Of a stretch of DNA of 64,000 nt, positions 48,135-57,056 are shown one piece after another (position 1 is the stretch's first letter; each line of letters starts with the position of its first letter). The DNA lies in contig NZ_JAHEBT010000001.1 in assembly GCF_024642105.1 (NCBI RefSeq), positions 124,001 through 188,000 on the forward strand, in the 5' to 3' direction. The translations under genes and the position numbers were made by a program. The notes under the pieces were generated by a model that was not told where the DNA came from, searched no databases, and saw only the letters and a list, made by a program, of their open reading frames with translations. This DNA comes from Flavobacterium sp. Its GTDB lineage: Bacteria; Bacteroidota; Bacteroidia; Flavobacteriales; Flavobacteriaceae.

Positions 48135-50902
48135 AATTGTTGAGTACCAAATTTTTTGGTTTCAATTCGTTTCTCTTTTACCTGTAATACAAAGTTCGTT
48201 TCGATAATGGTTTCAGGTATTGCTTGTATACTGATGTTGTTTGAAACAATAGTTACATATTCTGAAAGTCCTTTTTTTTCAAGTGTGACGGTATAATTGT
48301 TCTTAGGAACATAAAAAATAAATTTACCTGCTTCATCTGTTTTTGTGTAAAAAACATTCCCTGAAGAATCGGTTAGGATTACTGACAATCCACCTATTTT
48401 TTGATTGATAGAAAATGAATTTTCAGTCGAAAAGTAGCGAATACTTCCCTTGATTGTACTTGTACGGCTTAGACCTATAGCGATTTTAGTAGGTTTGTCT
48501 ACTTTTATTTTTTGCAAAGGGGCATGCCATTCATTGGAATTTATAGGGCGGATTTCATAATAACCAGTGGGCAGTCTTTTGTATTTTATAATTCCGTGGT
48601 CATTTGATTTAAAGGCTTTGTCATTAATAATAACTAATTGATTGATGGCAGGTTTGTTTTTCGAATCTAAAACACCATTCCCTGTAGTATCATAAAAAAG
48701 ATACACTTCTAAATCACTTTTAGTAGCATCAATTTGAATGGGATTGAACCGTTTGGTCAAGCCAAATTGAATGGTGTTTACGGGTTGAAAACTAGTAGAA
48801 AAATCGCTGTAAAAATTGTTTATGAACAAATTCAAGTTCTTATTCCAATCAAAATCAATTCGGCTATTGGATTGTAACGTATTTGATATAAAACTATTTT
48901 TGGAATACATTATCCCTGCACGAAGATGCAATTTTTTATTCAATAGGTTCATTTGAATACTTGGAGAAATAATGCAATTGAAATAGGTGTTTTCTACTTG
49001 TTGTTGTGCTGCAATAATTTCACCGAGATAAAAATTATTGTGTTGATAATATGCCGTTAAATTGAAAAACTTCCAAGTATAGTTGAAATTAGTTTTCAAT
49101 TGAAGTTGCTGTTTCGAATTCAAATTGGTCGTAAAAAACCCTCCTTCTAAAGAAAGGTTAAAGCTATGATTATTTTTAAAATAGTTGCCTCCAATCGTAA
49201 CTCGATTCGCATTCATTTTATATTCTTGGAATAAAGGACTAACCAATGCAGGTTCTTTTCGCATTTCAGCAATAGAAGTTAGTGAGAATGAAAAAAATAA
49301 CGCTCCCAATCGTTTAGAAATCCCCGTACTCAGTTGTGTATTTGAAAATTCTGAAGGAAAATATGCGGTGGTTTTAATCGTTTTGGGAGCAAATGAAAAA
49401 TGATTCGCAGACAACCAAAAAGAATATTTTTCCAAATTGAAATGAATACTTTCGTTCAAGTTCAATGCACCACTTCTTATTCCTGCAAAATATCCCGAAC
49501 TAAAATAATTCAAACTATTGTAAAATAATTTTGCGGTTTTACCATGAAGATTTACTTCTGCAGCAGCACCCAGTTTTTGATTTGAATTTTCATTGGAATA
49601 TAGAGTACTCATTGCAGTACCTGTTTGCAAGGAAAAATTAGGTTTTTGTATAATCGAAAATTGAGTACTAACAAGTGCTTTTTGGATACCCTCATTACTA
49701 TCGTTATCAAATAAAACAGCCGTTTTATAGCCTTTATCCCATCCGTCTTTATTAGTAAAACTTACCCAAGCCGACTGTCCTGAAGAAGGAGTAGAGAAAT
49801 CAATAACAGAATATGATTTTTCTAAAAATCCAGCTTCTATTTTGTTATTAGTCGATGTTTTGAAGAACGTTTCAATACCTCTCCCTATTAAGTTTAAATC
49901 ATTGAACTTGGATATATTCCCAATTTGTAGTCCAACTGTTTTTTCTTTGTAACCAATCCAGGTGTTTCTCATGAATGTTTGATTGGATTGTTCCCACCAA
50001 TTAAAATCAAGATTGGTATACACAGTTCCTTTGTTGATTTCCGCTTGTACATTTCCATAAAATGCCATTACGTTTTGATGGCTGTTACTTGTTTGCTGAC
50101 TTGTAGTGATTTGATTGATTGGACTAAACGGATTGGAATAGTCGGTTACAAATTCAGGTATATAGCGCCGACTTTGTTTGATTGGATTTGCTCGAATAGT
50201 GGCAAAGCCAATAATATCTCCATTTTGATATAAAGACCGAATTGCAATTGCAAATTCTTCTTGTTTCAATATTTCTCGAGTGATTTCCTTTTTTAAAATA
50301 AGTAAAGAATCAGTGTGGGCCTTTATAGTTATTGTGTTGTTTTCTATTCGATTTTTAGCAACAAATTCGGGATAATTGGCTAGAATAGTAATAGTTTGAG
50401 TTGAGTTACCTTCGTTTAGAAGGCGAATAGGAATTCGTAAACTATCACCCACTTGTTCATAGAGTAAATTGGTTTGTTGTACTATCATTTTAACCAATCG
50501 TATTTCTTTAATAACAATAGGTAACAAAGCACTGATTTTTTCTTTTGAATTAGAAAGTGTAAAATGAGCTTCTAATTGGGCTAAATTTTCTGGAGAAGCA
50601 GTAGCAGAAATCATAGCTTTTACGGCTATGAAGAGAGTTTCGTTTGGATTCAAAATAATTGTTTTGGATTTATTTTGTAAAACATACAAGCTCTCTGTTG
50701 TACTCAATATTTCCAAATGACCTTCAATGGTAGTATTAGTCGGATTTTTTAGCGCTACAGTAGCATCTATCATAGCACGGTCTATCGATTTATCTTTGTT
50801 TTCGGCCAATGAAATACGTACCATATTGGTTTGTGCCTGAACAGAAAATATCGAAAAACAAATGAGTATAGAGATTGTAATTTTAGCTAAATAGCAACGC
50901 AT
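48131..50902 (-). CDS. large outer-membrane barrel protein, usher-like, last gene of a chaperone-usher-like operon
   Basis: I do not recognise this 923-residue protein as a named family; the following is inference from layout. A signal peptide (residues 1-24) is followed by beta-sandwich-like repeats (25-245) and a long region of alternating short strands (about 273-728), as in an outer-membrane beta-barrel. Within it VGLQIGNISKFNDLNLIGRGIETFF (about 322-346) resembles the usher pattern 'lGd...d...rGvql'. Two C-terminal sandwiches follow: LFYDTTGNGVLDSKNKPAINQLVI (about 735-800, like the 'DxNgNGxxDxge.xixgv' domain seen in ushers and SdrD) and TSTIKGSIRYF...TDEAGKF (808-905). The order subunit-subunit-chaperone-tip-this gene fits an usher. 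A plug domain is not evident. Confidence 0.55.
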   Translation of the reverse strand: MRCYLAKITISILICFSIFSVQAQTNMVRISLAENKDKSIDRAMIDATVALKNPTNTTIEGHLEILSTTESLYVLQNKSKTIILNPNETLFIAVKAMISATASPENLAQLEAHFTLSNSKEKISALLPIVIKEIRLVKMIVQQTNLLYEQVGDSLRIPIRLLNEGNSTQTITILANYPEFVAKNRIENNTITIKAHTDSLLILKKEITREILKQEEFAIAIRSLYQNGDIIGFATIRANPIKQSRRYIPEFVTDYSNPFSPINQITTSQQTSNSHQNVMAFYGNVQAEINKGTVYTNLDFNWWEQSNQTFMRNTWIGYKEKTVGLQIGNISKFNDLNLIGRGIETFFKTSTNNKIEAGFLEKSYSVIDFSTPSSGQSAWVSFTNKDGWDKGYKTAVLFDNDSNEGIQKALVSTQFSIIQKPNFSLQTGTAMSTLYSNENSNQKLGAAAEVNLHGKTAKLFYNSLNYFSSGYFAGIRSGALNLNESIHFNLEKYSFWLSANHFSFAPKTIKTTAYFPSEFSNTQLSTGISKRLGALFFSFSLTSIAEMRKEPALVSPLFQEYKMNANRVTIGGNYFKNNHSFNLSLEGGFFTTNLNSKQQLQLKTNFNYTWKFFNLTAYYQHNNFYLGEIIAAQQQVENTYFNCIISPSIQMNLLNKKLHLRAGIMYSKNSFISNTLQSNSRIDFDWNKNLNLFINNFYSDFSTSFQPVNTIQFGLTKRFNPIQIDATKSDLEVYLFYDTTGNGVLDSKNKPAINQLVIINDKAFKSNDHGIIKYKRLPTGYYEIRPINSNEWHAPLQKIKVDKPTKIAIGLSRTSTIKGSIRYFSTENSFSINQKIGGLSVILTDSSGNVFYTKTDEAGKFIFYVPKNNYTVTLEKKGLSEYVTIVSNNISIQAIPETIIETNFVLQVKEKRIETKKFGTQQF

Positions 50903-50912
50903 TGTATCAATT

Positions 50913-51920
50913 TTAATTGGGGGTCAAGACAAAATAGACGAAAGTAGAGTAGGTCGCTGATGGTACATTCATTCCGGGAGTATTGGGTAATATTGAAAAA
51001 GTTAAATCGTACTCAATACTAGGAATCCAACTTGTCCGAATAGCAATAATTTGATCAGCAGCACTTAAAGTTAGTGGTGAAGTAATGGTCATTCCATTTA
51101 TTGCGGCACTTGTAGCCAATCCCACTTTTAAAACTGAAACGGGTAATGTGGCAGCTGTTGTAGCAGAAGTTAGCACTGAATTAGCCGCTTTTACCGAAAG
51201 CTGATAATTTGAATCTGAAGTAACTTTTAAACCTTTTAGGACGGTATTGGTCTTTCCTGTTGCAAAATCAGCAGCATTTGCGAAAATCAAATTGAATTGG
51301 TCTGCACCATTTTGAAGCACAATACTATTGTTCGCAATGTTACCGCTGTAATTAATTGTAAAGCCAGCACTGTTTCCTATAGATGTCATATAAGAACTCA
51401 CAAGCACATCACTATTTCCTTTGACTTCGTACAATTTAAATTCGTAAGCCGATTGGTACGAACCATTGGGAACTGTTAAAAGTTGGTTTCCTCCTTGAAT
51501 ATTCAAATTGAAACTAAACACACGATTAACAGTTCCCTTCAATGGGATGGCACTATTTATCAAAGTAGTTTCACTGAATTTATTTAATGCAAACGGCCCT
51601 GAGTTGATTGTAATTAAACTTGTATTATCACTTGAGTTAGATTGTGTATTGTATTGTAATGCTGAATATTGAGCGCCAATACTGTTGCTTAAATACGTAT
51701 AATCTTGAACCAATCGAACAGTTAATTTCCAATTACTTAAACTGTTTTGTCCTGTTTGTCTTTGGACATTAATATCTACTTGATTGACTTGTGATTTACC
51801 CACATTTAGTTCGTTGTAAGTATTGAATACGGGTTGTTGATTGCAATAGGCCGAAATACTATTTTGAGCCATACACCACATTCCATTAGTTAGAAATACT
51901 ATCATTAGTAGTTTTTTCAT
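50913..51920 (-). CDS. two-domain secreted protein, candidate tip adhesin of the pilus-like system
   Basis: A 335-residue protein with a signal peptide (MKKLLMIVFLTNGMWCMAQ). Residues 20-195 are unlike anything I recognise. Residues about 200-335 share the domain of the two small subunits encoded upstream: GLKVTSDSNYQLSVKAANSVLT...LPVSVLKVG aligns with HVIVSSNTGYEVKVAAETELLN...IPVSTVTVT, and both end in a Y-hydrophobic strand. A unique N-terminal domain plus a subunit-like C-terminal domain is the FimH/CsuE tip-adhesin layout. The start overlaps the chaperone stop by four bases (ATGA), and the usher-like gene follows after 10 bases, so it is clearly co-transcribed. Confidence 0.6.
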   Translation of the reverse strand: MKKLLMIVFLTNGMWCMAQNSISAYCNQQPVFNTYNELNVGKSQVNQVDINVQRQTGQNSLSNWKLTVRLVQDYTYLSNSIGAQYSALQYNTQSNSSDNTSLITINSGPFALNKFSETTLINSAIPLKGTVNRVFSFNLNIQGGNQLLTVPNGSYQSAYEFKLYEVKGNSDVLVSSYMTSIGNSAGFTINYSGNIANNSIVLQNGADQFNLIFANAADFATGKTNTVLKGLKVTSDSNYQLSVKAANSVLTSATTAATLPVSVLKVGLATSAAINGMTITSPLTLSAADQIIAIRTSWIPSIEYDLTFSILPNTPGMNVPSATYSTFVYFVLTPN

Positions 51921-52714
51921 ATTTCAAATTCTAATTCGGCGACTTTTATGACATCTGTTTCTCCAAAAGATAATTGAGCAGAAATAGTGTATTTGCCTTT
52001 TTCTAAATTTTTTGGTAATTGAAAATGGAGTTCTCGTAAATCGTTGGGAAGAGTAAAAAAATCAGTTTCATTCAAATGACTTTTTTTCCCCGTATTATTA
52101 TTGAATAATTCCCATTTTACCTTTCCATCTGCCCAAATAGTACTATTGTTGGCTATTTGTAGCTTGACAAATTTGGCTTTGTCAGTATCAATATAATTTT
52201 TGAAATCGGCAATTTCTATTACGGGTTCTGTTTTTTGACTAAAACTATGATAGATTTTAACCCCCATTCGTACGGTAACTTGGATTGCAGCACCACTCTC
52301 ATCTTTGGCTTGACCAGGATTCAATTGGGTAAAGAAAACCATTGCATTATGTACTGGAATAGCCGTATTGGCATCAGTAGGAACTTTAAAAAGAATTTCG
52401 ATTTCTTTGGTTTCACCAGGTTGAATGACAAAATAGGATGAGGGTAAAACCTGAATCCAATTCACACAAGAATTAGGCAGACTATTGGATTCCAAGATGT
52501 GATTGGCTCCTGAATTTTCGTAATTCCAATCGCTAAAAGAAACCCCGATTTCTAATTCCTTATCGTTTGGGTTCATTAATTTTATTATTTGCGAACTGCT
52601 TTCGCCAAGGCCTAATTTATAATACAACCGCCCAGGTGTAACTGAAATTCCTGCCTGAGACCAAGCTAATGGAATAGACAGAATTACAAACAGCGTTAAA
52701 TAGAGTTGTTTCAT
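51917..52714 (-). CDS. PapD-like periplasmic chaperone
   Basis: The start at 52714 (MKQLYLTLFVILSIPLAWSQA) gives a clean signal peptide; ATG at 52723 is also possible. The 265-residue product has two immunoglobulin-like domains in PapD order. The first starts ISVTPGRLYYKLGLGESSSQIIKLMN, contains FVIQPGETKEIEILF (as PapD 'LEPGAKSMVRL') and AMVFFTQLNP (as 'LFYFNLREIP'). Arg 29 (about mature residue 9) and Lys 153 in GVKIYHSF match PapD Arg8 and Lys112, which anchor the subunit's C-terminus. The second domain is about 100 residues. It would hold pilin subunits in the periplasm. Confidence 0.7.
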   Translation of the reverse strand: MKQLYLTLFVILSIPLAWSQAGISVTPGRLYYKLGLGESSSQIIKLMNPNDKELEIGVSFSDWNYENSGANHILESNSLPNSCVNWIQVLPSSYFVIQPGETKEIEILFKVPTDANTAIPVHNAMVFFTQLNPGQAKDESGAAIQVTVRMGVKIYHSFSQKTEPVIEIADFKNYIDTDKAKFVKLQIANNSTIWADGKVKWELFNNNTGKKSHLNETDFFTLPNDLRELHFQLPKNLEKGKYTISAQLSFGETDVIKVAELEFEI

Positions 52715-52730
52715 GGTTTCCATTTTGAAG

Positions 52731-53282
52731 TTATTGTGAGGCAAGAGTGTAGATAACCGTTGCTGTATAGGTTCCTATGGGTTTATTCAAATAGAAACTT
52801 GTTTTAGTAGCCGGAATAGCATACGTTACATTATAACCTCTAGCTCCCTCGGCTACCGCATTTTTTATTACGATAGTATCGGTACTCCCTAATGTGACAG
52901 AAGGAGTTATTATTGTTGTTGCCGATGCTGGAGTATTACTTCCTGTGAGATCAGACCCCATAGTTGTTTGCAAGGCAATAGTATTCACAGGAATGGTACT
53001 ACTGCTACCATTAAAAGATAAAAAATCAGATTCAGCTTTGACACTTACTTGATAATTAGTTGTAGAACCTACATTGATATGATTGGTTTGGATTGCAGAA
53101 CTATTACCAGATATATAGTGCGCCATCTGAGTCAATTGAATATCTACCGCTGATTGGGTAATAGTAATGCTTTGTGCTTGGGCAATGGTAACATTGACTT
53201 GTGTTTGAGCAGTCTTAACTTGTCCAATTATTACTATTGGCATCATTAATACAACTAATATAAAGTGACTTTTTAATTTCAT
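52731..53282 (-). CDS. secreted pilin-like subunit (second)
   Basis: A 183-residue secreted protein (signal peptide MKLKSHFILVVLMMPIVIIG). It shares the domain of the first subunit and of the tip-like protein: HINVGSTTNYQVSVKAESDFL...IPVNTIALQTTMG, then a final GTYTATVIYTLASQ. Near the mature N-terminus QVNVTIAQAQSITI alternates hydrophobic and polar residues, as a donor strand would. It lies 81 bases after the first subunit gene, with a terminator hairpin in the gap, and overlaps the longest possible chaperone ORF. It was read as a minor subunit because of this terminator. Confidence 0.65.
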   Translation of the reverse strand: MKLKSHFILVVLMMPIVIIGQVKTAQTQVNVTIAQAQSITITQSAVDIQLTQMAHYISGNSSAIQTNHINVGSTTNYQVSVKAESDFLSFNGSSSTIPVNTIALQTTMGSDLTGSNTPASATTIITPSVTLGSTDTIVIKNAVAEGARGYNVTYAIPATKTSFYLNKPIGTYTATVIYTLASQ

Positions 53283-53313
53283 AGCGAATCGTAAAAAGAT
53301 GAATTTAATAGTG

Positions 53314-53345
53314 CTAAAAAAAGCATCAACCGCAGTTGATGCTCT
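53314..53345 (-). terminator. terminator or attenuator between the two pilin-like genes
   Basis: On the minus strand: GAGCATCAAC-tgcg-GTTGATGC followed by TTTTTTT. It lies inside the five-gene operon after the first gene, so read-through is required for the remaining genes. This would make the first subunit more abundant. Confidence 0.85.
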
Positions 53346-53363
53346 TAGAGACTAAAATTAAAG

Positions 53364-53921
53364 CTATTTGGCATATAAAGAATAAGTTACTTTGGTAGAA
53401 TAAACCCCAGTATTTTTATTCAAATATTCATTGGCTTGTTGTGCAGAAATAGCATATACTACATCATATTCTCTTTTTGTTTCTCCTGAATTTTTAGTAA
53501 TAATTGTTTTTTCGGTACCCACAGCTAAGGCATTTTGAGTTAGGGTTACATCAGCAACAGAGGGAGCAGTACCAGTGCCTTTATATGCTCCTAAGGTAGG
53601 GGTAACGGTCACTGTACTTACAGGGATAGATATACCATTATTTAAAAGTTCGGTCTCAGCAGCCACTTTTACTTCATAACCTGTGTTTGAACTAACGATA
53701 ACATGTCCAGTTTGTTTTCCAGAGTCGTTACCTTGCTGGAAATGGTCTGGGGTTTTCATGTCTATTGAAACACTACTTTGCCCCACTTGGATGTCATAGG
53801 CATTATCTAGATTGACATTCAATGTTGTTGCGGCTGATTTTCCTGTTGTGGTTTGTGCTTGAGACACTAATCCAGTAAACAAAACTATTGCAAATGATGC
53901 AATTCTTACTACTTTCTTCAT
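53364..53921 (-). CDS. secreted pilin-like subunit (first, candidate major subunit)
   Basis: The start ATG at 53921 (MKKVVRIASFAIVLFTGLVSQAQ) gives a clean signal peptide; the track start at 54029 adds 36 unlikely residues. The mature 160 residues share a beta-rich domain with the second subunit and the tip-like protein: TGHVIVSSNTGYEVKVAAETELL...IPVSTVTVTPTLG, REYDVVYAISA and a final GVYSTKVTYSLYAK. SAATTLNVNLDNAYDI at the mature N-terminus alternates like a donor strand. The terminator right after it suggests it is made in excess, as a major structural subunit would be. I do not recognise it as a named family, though SCPU/CsuA-like subunits have a similar plan. Confidence 0.65.
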   Translation of the reverse strand: MKKVVRIASFAIVLFTGLVSQAQTTTGKSAATTLNVNLDNAYDIQVGQSSVSIDMKTPDHFQQGNDSGKQTGHVIVSSNTGYEVKVAAETELLNNGISIPVSTVTVTPTLGAYKGTGTAPSVADVTLTQNALAVGTEKTIITKNSGETKREYDVVYAISAQQANEYLNKNTGVYSTKVTYSLYAK

Positions 53922-54084
53922 TTTTTTGAGATTTAATTGATTAATATTTATTTGTAACAAATTGGTATTTCTAATTCTTGTTGAATTTTGGGTGAAAAGT
54001 AAGTTGTACAAACAAAATTGGGGGCACAATTAGTTGTAATAAAATGATCGTAACACCTAGAATATAATAGTGAGATTATCTTTT

Positions 54085-55104
54085 TTAAGTATTCATGAAA
54101 TAATTTCCCATGGTATAATTGAACTTATTTCGAATGATGATTTTTTTCGATTTGAAAATAGGTTTGAGCAAATAGGAGATGCGCTCTGTTTCTTTTAAAT
54201 AGGCATCGTGACCAAAATCAGAATCAATTTCGTGATAAAAAACATTGGGTTTAATCTTTCTTAATTTAAGAAATGTGATGCGATTTTCATCGGCAGGAAA
54301 TAAACCATCAGTATGGATTCCGATGAGATGAATATTGGCTTTTATGGTATTAGCTATCGATGAAAAATCTCTTCTTTTTCGAGTTAGATCATTCGATTTA
54401 AGAAGGAAGTTCATTAGCCTATATCCTGAAATTTGACATTTATTATTGGCTAAAACACATTTTTCAATTGGTGAGATAGAACTAATTTCAAAATTGGTTC
54501 GTTTAAAGACTTGGTTGACATATTCTAAATTTCTATAATGCAGGTTGGCAAAACATCGAGCTTCAACTATAGGATCTTCAGAGTTGTTTAAAATTTGATC
54601 CTGAATTAAAACATTGGCAATAATTTTATCGGTGGTTTTCCAATCTGTTGCAATTGGAATAAGATTTTCAATTCTTTTAGGTTGTAATGCGGCCATTTCC
54701 CAAGCGATTGCACCTCCTAAACTCCCTCCAATTACTGCAAACACATTTTTAATTTTTAGGTAAAAAAGTCCTTCCCAAAAAATTGCGGCAATATCTCTGA
54801 TAGTAAAATCACGATAATTTGGAATTAAATCCTCAAAATTATTGTCATATCCATTTCCGGGAATATTAAAAGTAATAATGGTGTAGGTGTTAGTGTCGAT
54901 TGTTTTGTTGTCTCCTATCAATCCATTCCACCATCCATTTCTACCACAAACGGTTGAATTTCCAGTAATTGAATGATTTACAACAATCACCGGAGCAGTA
55001 CCGATGGGTTGCCCAGCTACTTCATACGATAGCGCAATATGCTCTTGTTGATTTCCTTTTTCTAAATCGAAATTAAATAAGTCAATGGTTCTAATGTTTT
55101 TCAT
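54085..55104 (-). CDS. MetX-like alpha/beta hydrolase (homoserine O-acetyltransferase family)
   Basis: A 339-residue alpha/beta-hydrolase. VVNHSITGNSTVCGRNGWWNGLIGDNKTIDT is the MetX-type oxyanion and binding region, TIRDIA is the following conserved piece, the nucleophile elbow is GGSLGGAIAWE (Ser), the acid lies in HTDGLFPADEN (Asp) and the His in DSDFGHDAYL. MetX acetylates or succinylates L-homoserine in methionine synthesis; some members act on other substrates, so the exact acyl-acceptor cannot be fixed. No other methionine genes are adjacent. It lies between the pilus-like operon (same strand, upstream of it) and divergent ettA. Confidence 0.85.
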   Translation of the reverse strand: MKNIRTIDLFNFDLEKGNQQEHIALSYEVAGQPIGTAPVIVVNHSITGNSTVCGRNGWWNGLIGDNKTIDTNTYTIITFNIPGNGYDNNFEDLIPNYRDFTIRDIAAIFWEGLFYLKIKNVFAVIGGSLGGAIAWEMAALQPKRIENLIPIATDWKTTDKIIANVLIQDQILNNSEDPIVEARCFANLHYRNLEYVNQVFKRTNFEISSISPIEKCVLANNKCQISGYRLMNFLLKSNDLTRKRRDFSSIANTIKANIHLIGIHTDGLFPADENRITFLKLRKIKPNVFYHEIDSDFGHDAYLKETERISYLLKPIFKSKKIIIRNKFNYTMGNYFMNT

Positions 55105-55236
55105 AGCTCAAGAATTTTAGATGTGATTAAAACTACAAACAATCAAAAAGTGCTGTATACTTTCTCTTTGATTGACCTAAATAGTCGATAATCGGTATCT
55201 TTTGGCTTTAAAGGCTAATAAATTCAATCCCAATTA

Positions 55237-55266
55237 TTGTATTGTTTTTATTTAAAACTATCTTTG
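55237..55266 (+). promoter_or_regulatory. ettA promoter (-33 TTG, -7 TATCTTTG)
   Basis: TTG at 55237-55239, 19 bases, then TATCTTTG at 55259-55266: a good match to the Bacteroidota promoter, 35 bases before the ettA ATG. Confidence 0.7.
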
Positions 55267-55301
55267 TAGCTACATGAATTTTAATTACAAAAACAAACTA
55301 T

Positions 55302-56996
55302 ATGTCAGACGATAAGAAAGTAATATTCTCAATGTCTAAATTGAGTAAGACGTATTCAAGCAGCAACAAACAAGTATTAAAAGATATTTATCTAAGTTTC
55401 TTTTATGGAGCTAAAATTGGTATTCTAGGATTGAATGGTTCTGGTAAATCTTCGCTGTTAAAAATTATTGCAGGAGTTGATAAAAATTACCAAGGAGATG
55501 TTGTTTTTGCTCCTGGATATACAGTTGGTTATTTGGAACAAGAACCACAATTAGACGATTCTAAAACAGTAATCGAGATTGTTCGAGAAGGTGTTGCTGA
55601 AACGATGGCCGTTTTAGAAGAATACAATCAAATCAATGATTTATTTGGTCTTCCAGAAAATTATGAAGATCAAGACAAAATGGATAAATTGATGGATCGT
55701 CAAGCAGCTTTACAAGACAAAATAGATGCTTTAGGTGCTTGGGAAATCGATACCAAATTAGAAATAGCCATGGATGCGTTGCGTACTCCAGAAGGCGATA
55801 CTCCAATCAAGAATTTGTCAGGAGGGGAACGCCGTCGTGTGGCTTTATGCCGTTTGTTATTGCAACAGCCTGACGTATTGCTTTTGGATGAGCCAACGAA
55901 TCACTTGGATGCTGAAAGTGTACTTTGGTTAGAACAACACTTAGCACAATATGCCGGAACTGTAATTGCAGTAACGCACGACCGTTATTTCTTAGATAAT
56001 GTAGCGGGTTGGATTTTGGAATTGGATAGAGGAGAAGGGATTCCATGGAAAGGAAATTATTCTTCTTGGTTGGACCAAAAATCAAATCGTTTAGCTCAAG
56101 AAGAAAAAGTAGCGTCCAAACGTAGAAAAACATTAGAACGTGAGTTGGATTGGGTTCGTCAAGGTGCCAAAGGTCGTCAAACCAAACAAAAAGCGCGTTT
56201 ACAGAATTATGATAAATTGTTAAATGAAGACCAAAAACAATTGGATGAAAAATTAGAGATTTATATTCCAAATGGCCCTCGTTTGGGAACCAATGTAATT
56301 GAAGCTAAAAATGTTGCCAAAGCTTTTGGAGATAAGTTATTGTATGATAATTTGAACTTTACTTTACCACAAGCCGGAATTGTGGGTATTATTGGGCCTA
56401 ATGGTGCTGGTAAATCGACTATTTTCCGAATGATAATGGGAGAAGAAAAACCAGATGCTGGAGCCTTTACTATTGGCGAAACCGTTAAAATTGCTTACGT
56501 AGATCAATCGCATTCTAATATCAATCCGGATAAAACCATTTGGGAAAACTTTTGCGATGGTCAAGAATTAATCATGATGGGCGGAAGACAAGTCAATTCT
56601 AGAGCGTATCTATCTCGTTTTAACTTTGGAGGAAGCGATCAAAATAAAAAAGTATCGATGCTTTCTGGTGGAGAAAGAAACCGTTTGCACTTGGCTATGA
56701 CTTTGAAAGAAGAAGGAAACGTTTTACTTTTGGATGAGCCAACCAATGACTTGGATGTAAACACGCTACGTGCCTTAGAAGAAGGGTTAGAGAATTTTGC
56801 AGGATGTGCTGTGGTAATTTCACACGACAGATGGTTCTTGGATAGAATTTGTACCCATATCTTGGCTTTTGAAGGAAATTCTGAAGTGTATTTCTTTGAA
56901 GGAAGTTTCTCTGATTATGAAGAAAATAAAAAGAAACGTTTAGGAGGAGATTTAACTCCAAAACGATTGAAATACAGAAAATTGATACGAAGTTAA
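55302..56996 (+). CDS. ettA: energy-dependent translational throttle protein EttA (ABC-F)
   Basis: EttA is a soluble ABC-F ATPase that binds the ribosomal E site and modulates the first peptide bond according to the ATP/ADP ratio. The 564-residue product has two nucleotide-binding domains: Walker A GLNGSGKSS and signature LSGGERRRVALCRLL, DEPTNHLDAES; then GPNGAGKSTIFRMIM, LSGGERNRLHLAMTL and DEPTNDLDVNT. The linker region between them (SSWLDQKSNRLAQEEKVASKRRKTLERELDWVRQGAKGRQTKQKARL) is the tRNA-interacting arm with the EttA-specific pattern. Promoter and terminator flank it, so it is a single-gene unit. Confidence 0.96.
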   Translation: MSDDKKVIFSMSKLSKTYSSSNKQVLKDIYLSFFYGAKIGILGLNGSGKSSLLKIIAGVDKNYQGDVVFAPGYTVGYLEQEPQLDDSKTVIEIVREGVAETMAVLEEYNQINDLFGLPENYEDQDKMDKLMDRQAALQDKIDALGAWEIDTKLEIAMDALRTPEGDTPIKNLSGGERRRVALCRLLLQQPDVLLLDEPTNHLDAESVLWLEQHLAQYAGTVIAVTHDRYFLDNVAGWILELDRGEGIPWKGNYSSWLDQKSNRLAQEEKVASKRRKTLERELDWVRQGAKGRQTKQKARLQNYDKLLNEDQKQLDEKLEIYIPNGPRLGTNVIEAKNVAKAFGDKLLYDNLNFTLPQAGIVGIIGPNGAGKSTIFRMIMGEEKPDAGAFTIGETVKIAYVDQSHSNINPDKTIWENFCDGQELIMMGGRQVNSRAYLSRFNFGGSDQNKKVSMLSGGERNRLHLAMTLKEEGNVLLLDEPTNDLDVNTLRALEEGLENFAGCAVVISHDRWFLDRICTHILAFEGNSEVYFFEGSFSDYEENKKKRLGGDLTPKRLKYRKLIRS

Positions 56997-57016
56997 GCTG
57001 TTCAATTTTAATAAAT

Positions 57017-57049
57017 AAAAAGAGGATATCGTGTGATATCCTCTTTTTT
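57017..57049. terminator. ettA terminator, probably bidirectional
   Basis: AAAAGAGGATATC-gtgt-GATATCCTCTTTTTTT. The A and T tracts on both sides let it also end the small gene converging from the right. Confidence 0.9.
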
Positions 57050-57056
57050 TATTTTC

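Noticed and set aside
53922-54084. Promoter of the pilus-like operon
   Set aside because: Only weak TACTTTTC-type matches without a good -33 element; the real start cannot be placed by eye.
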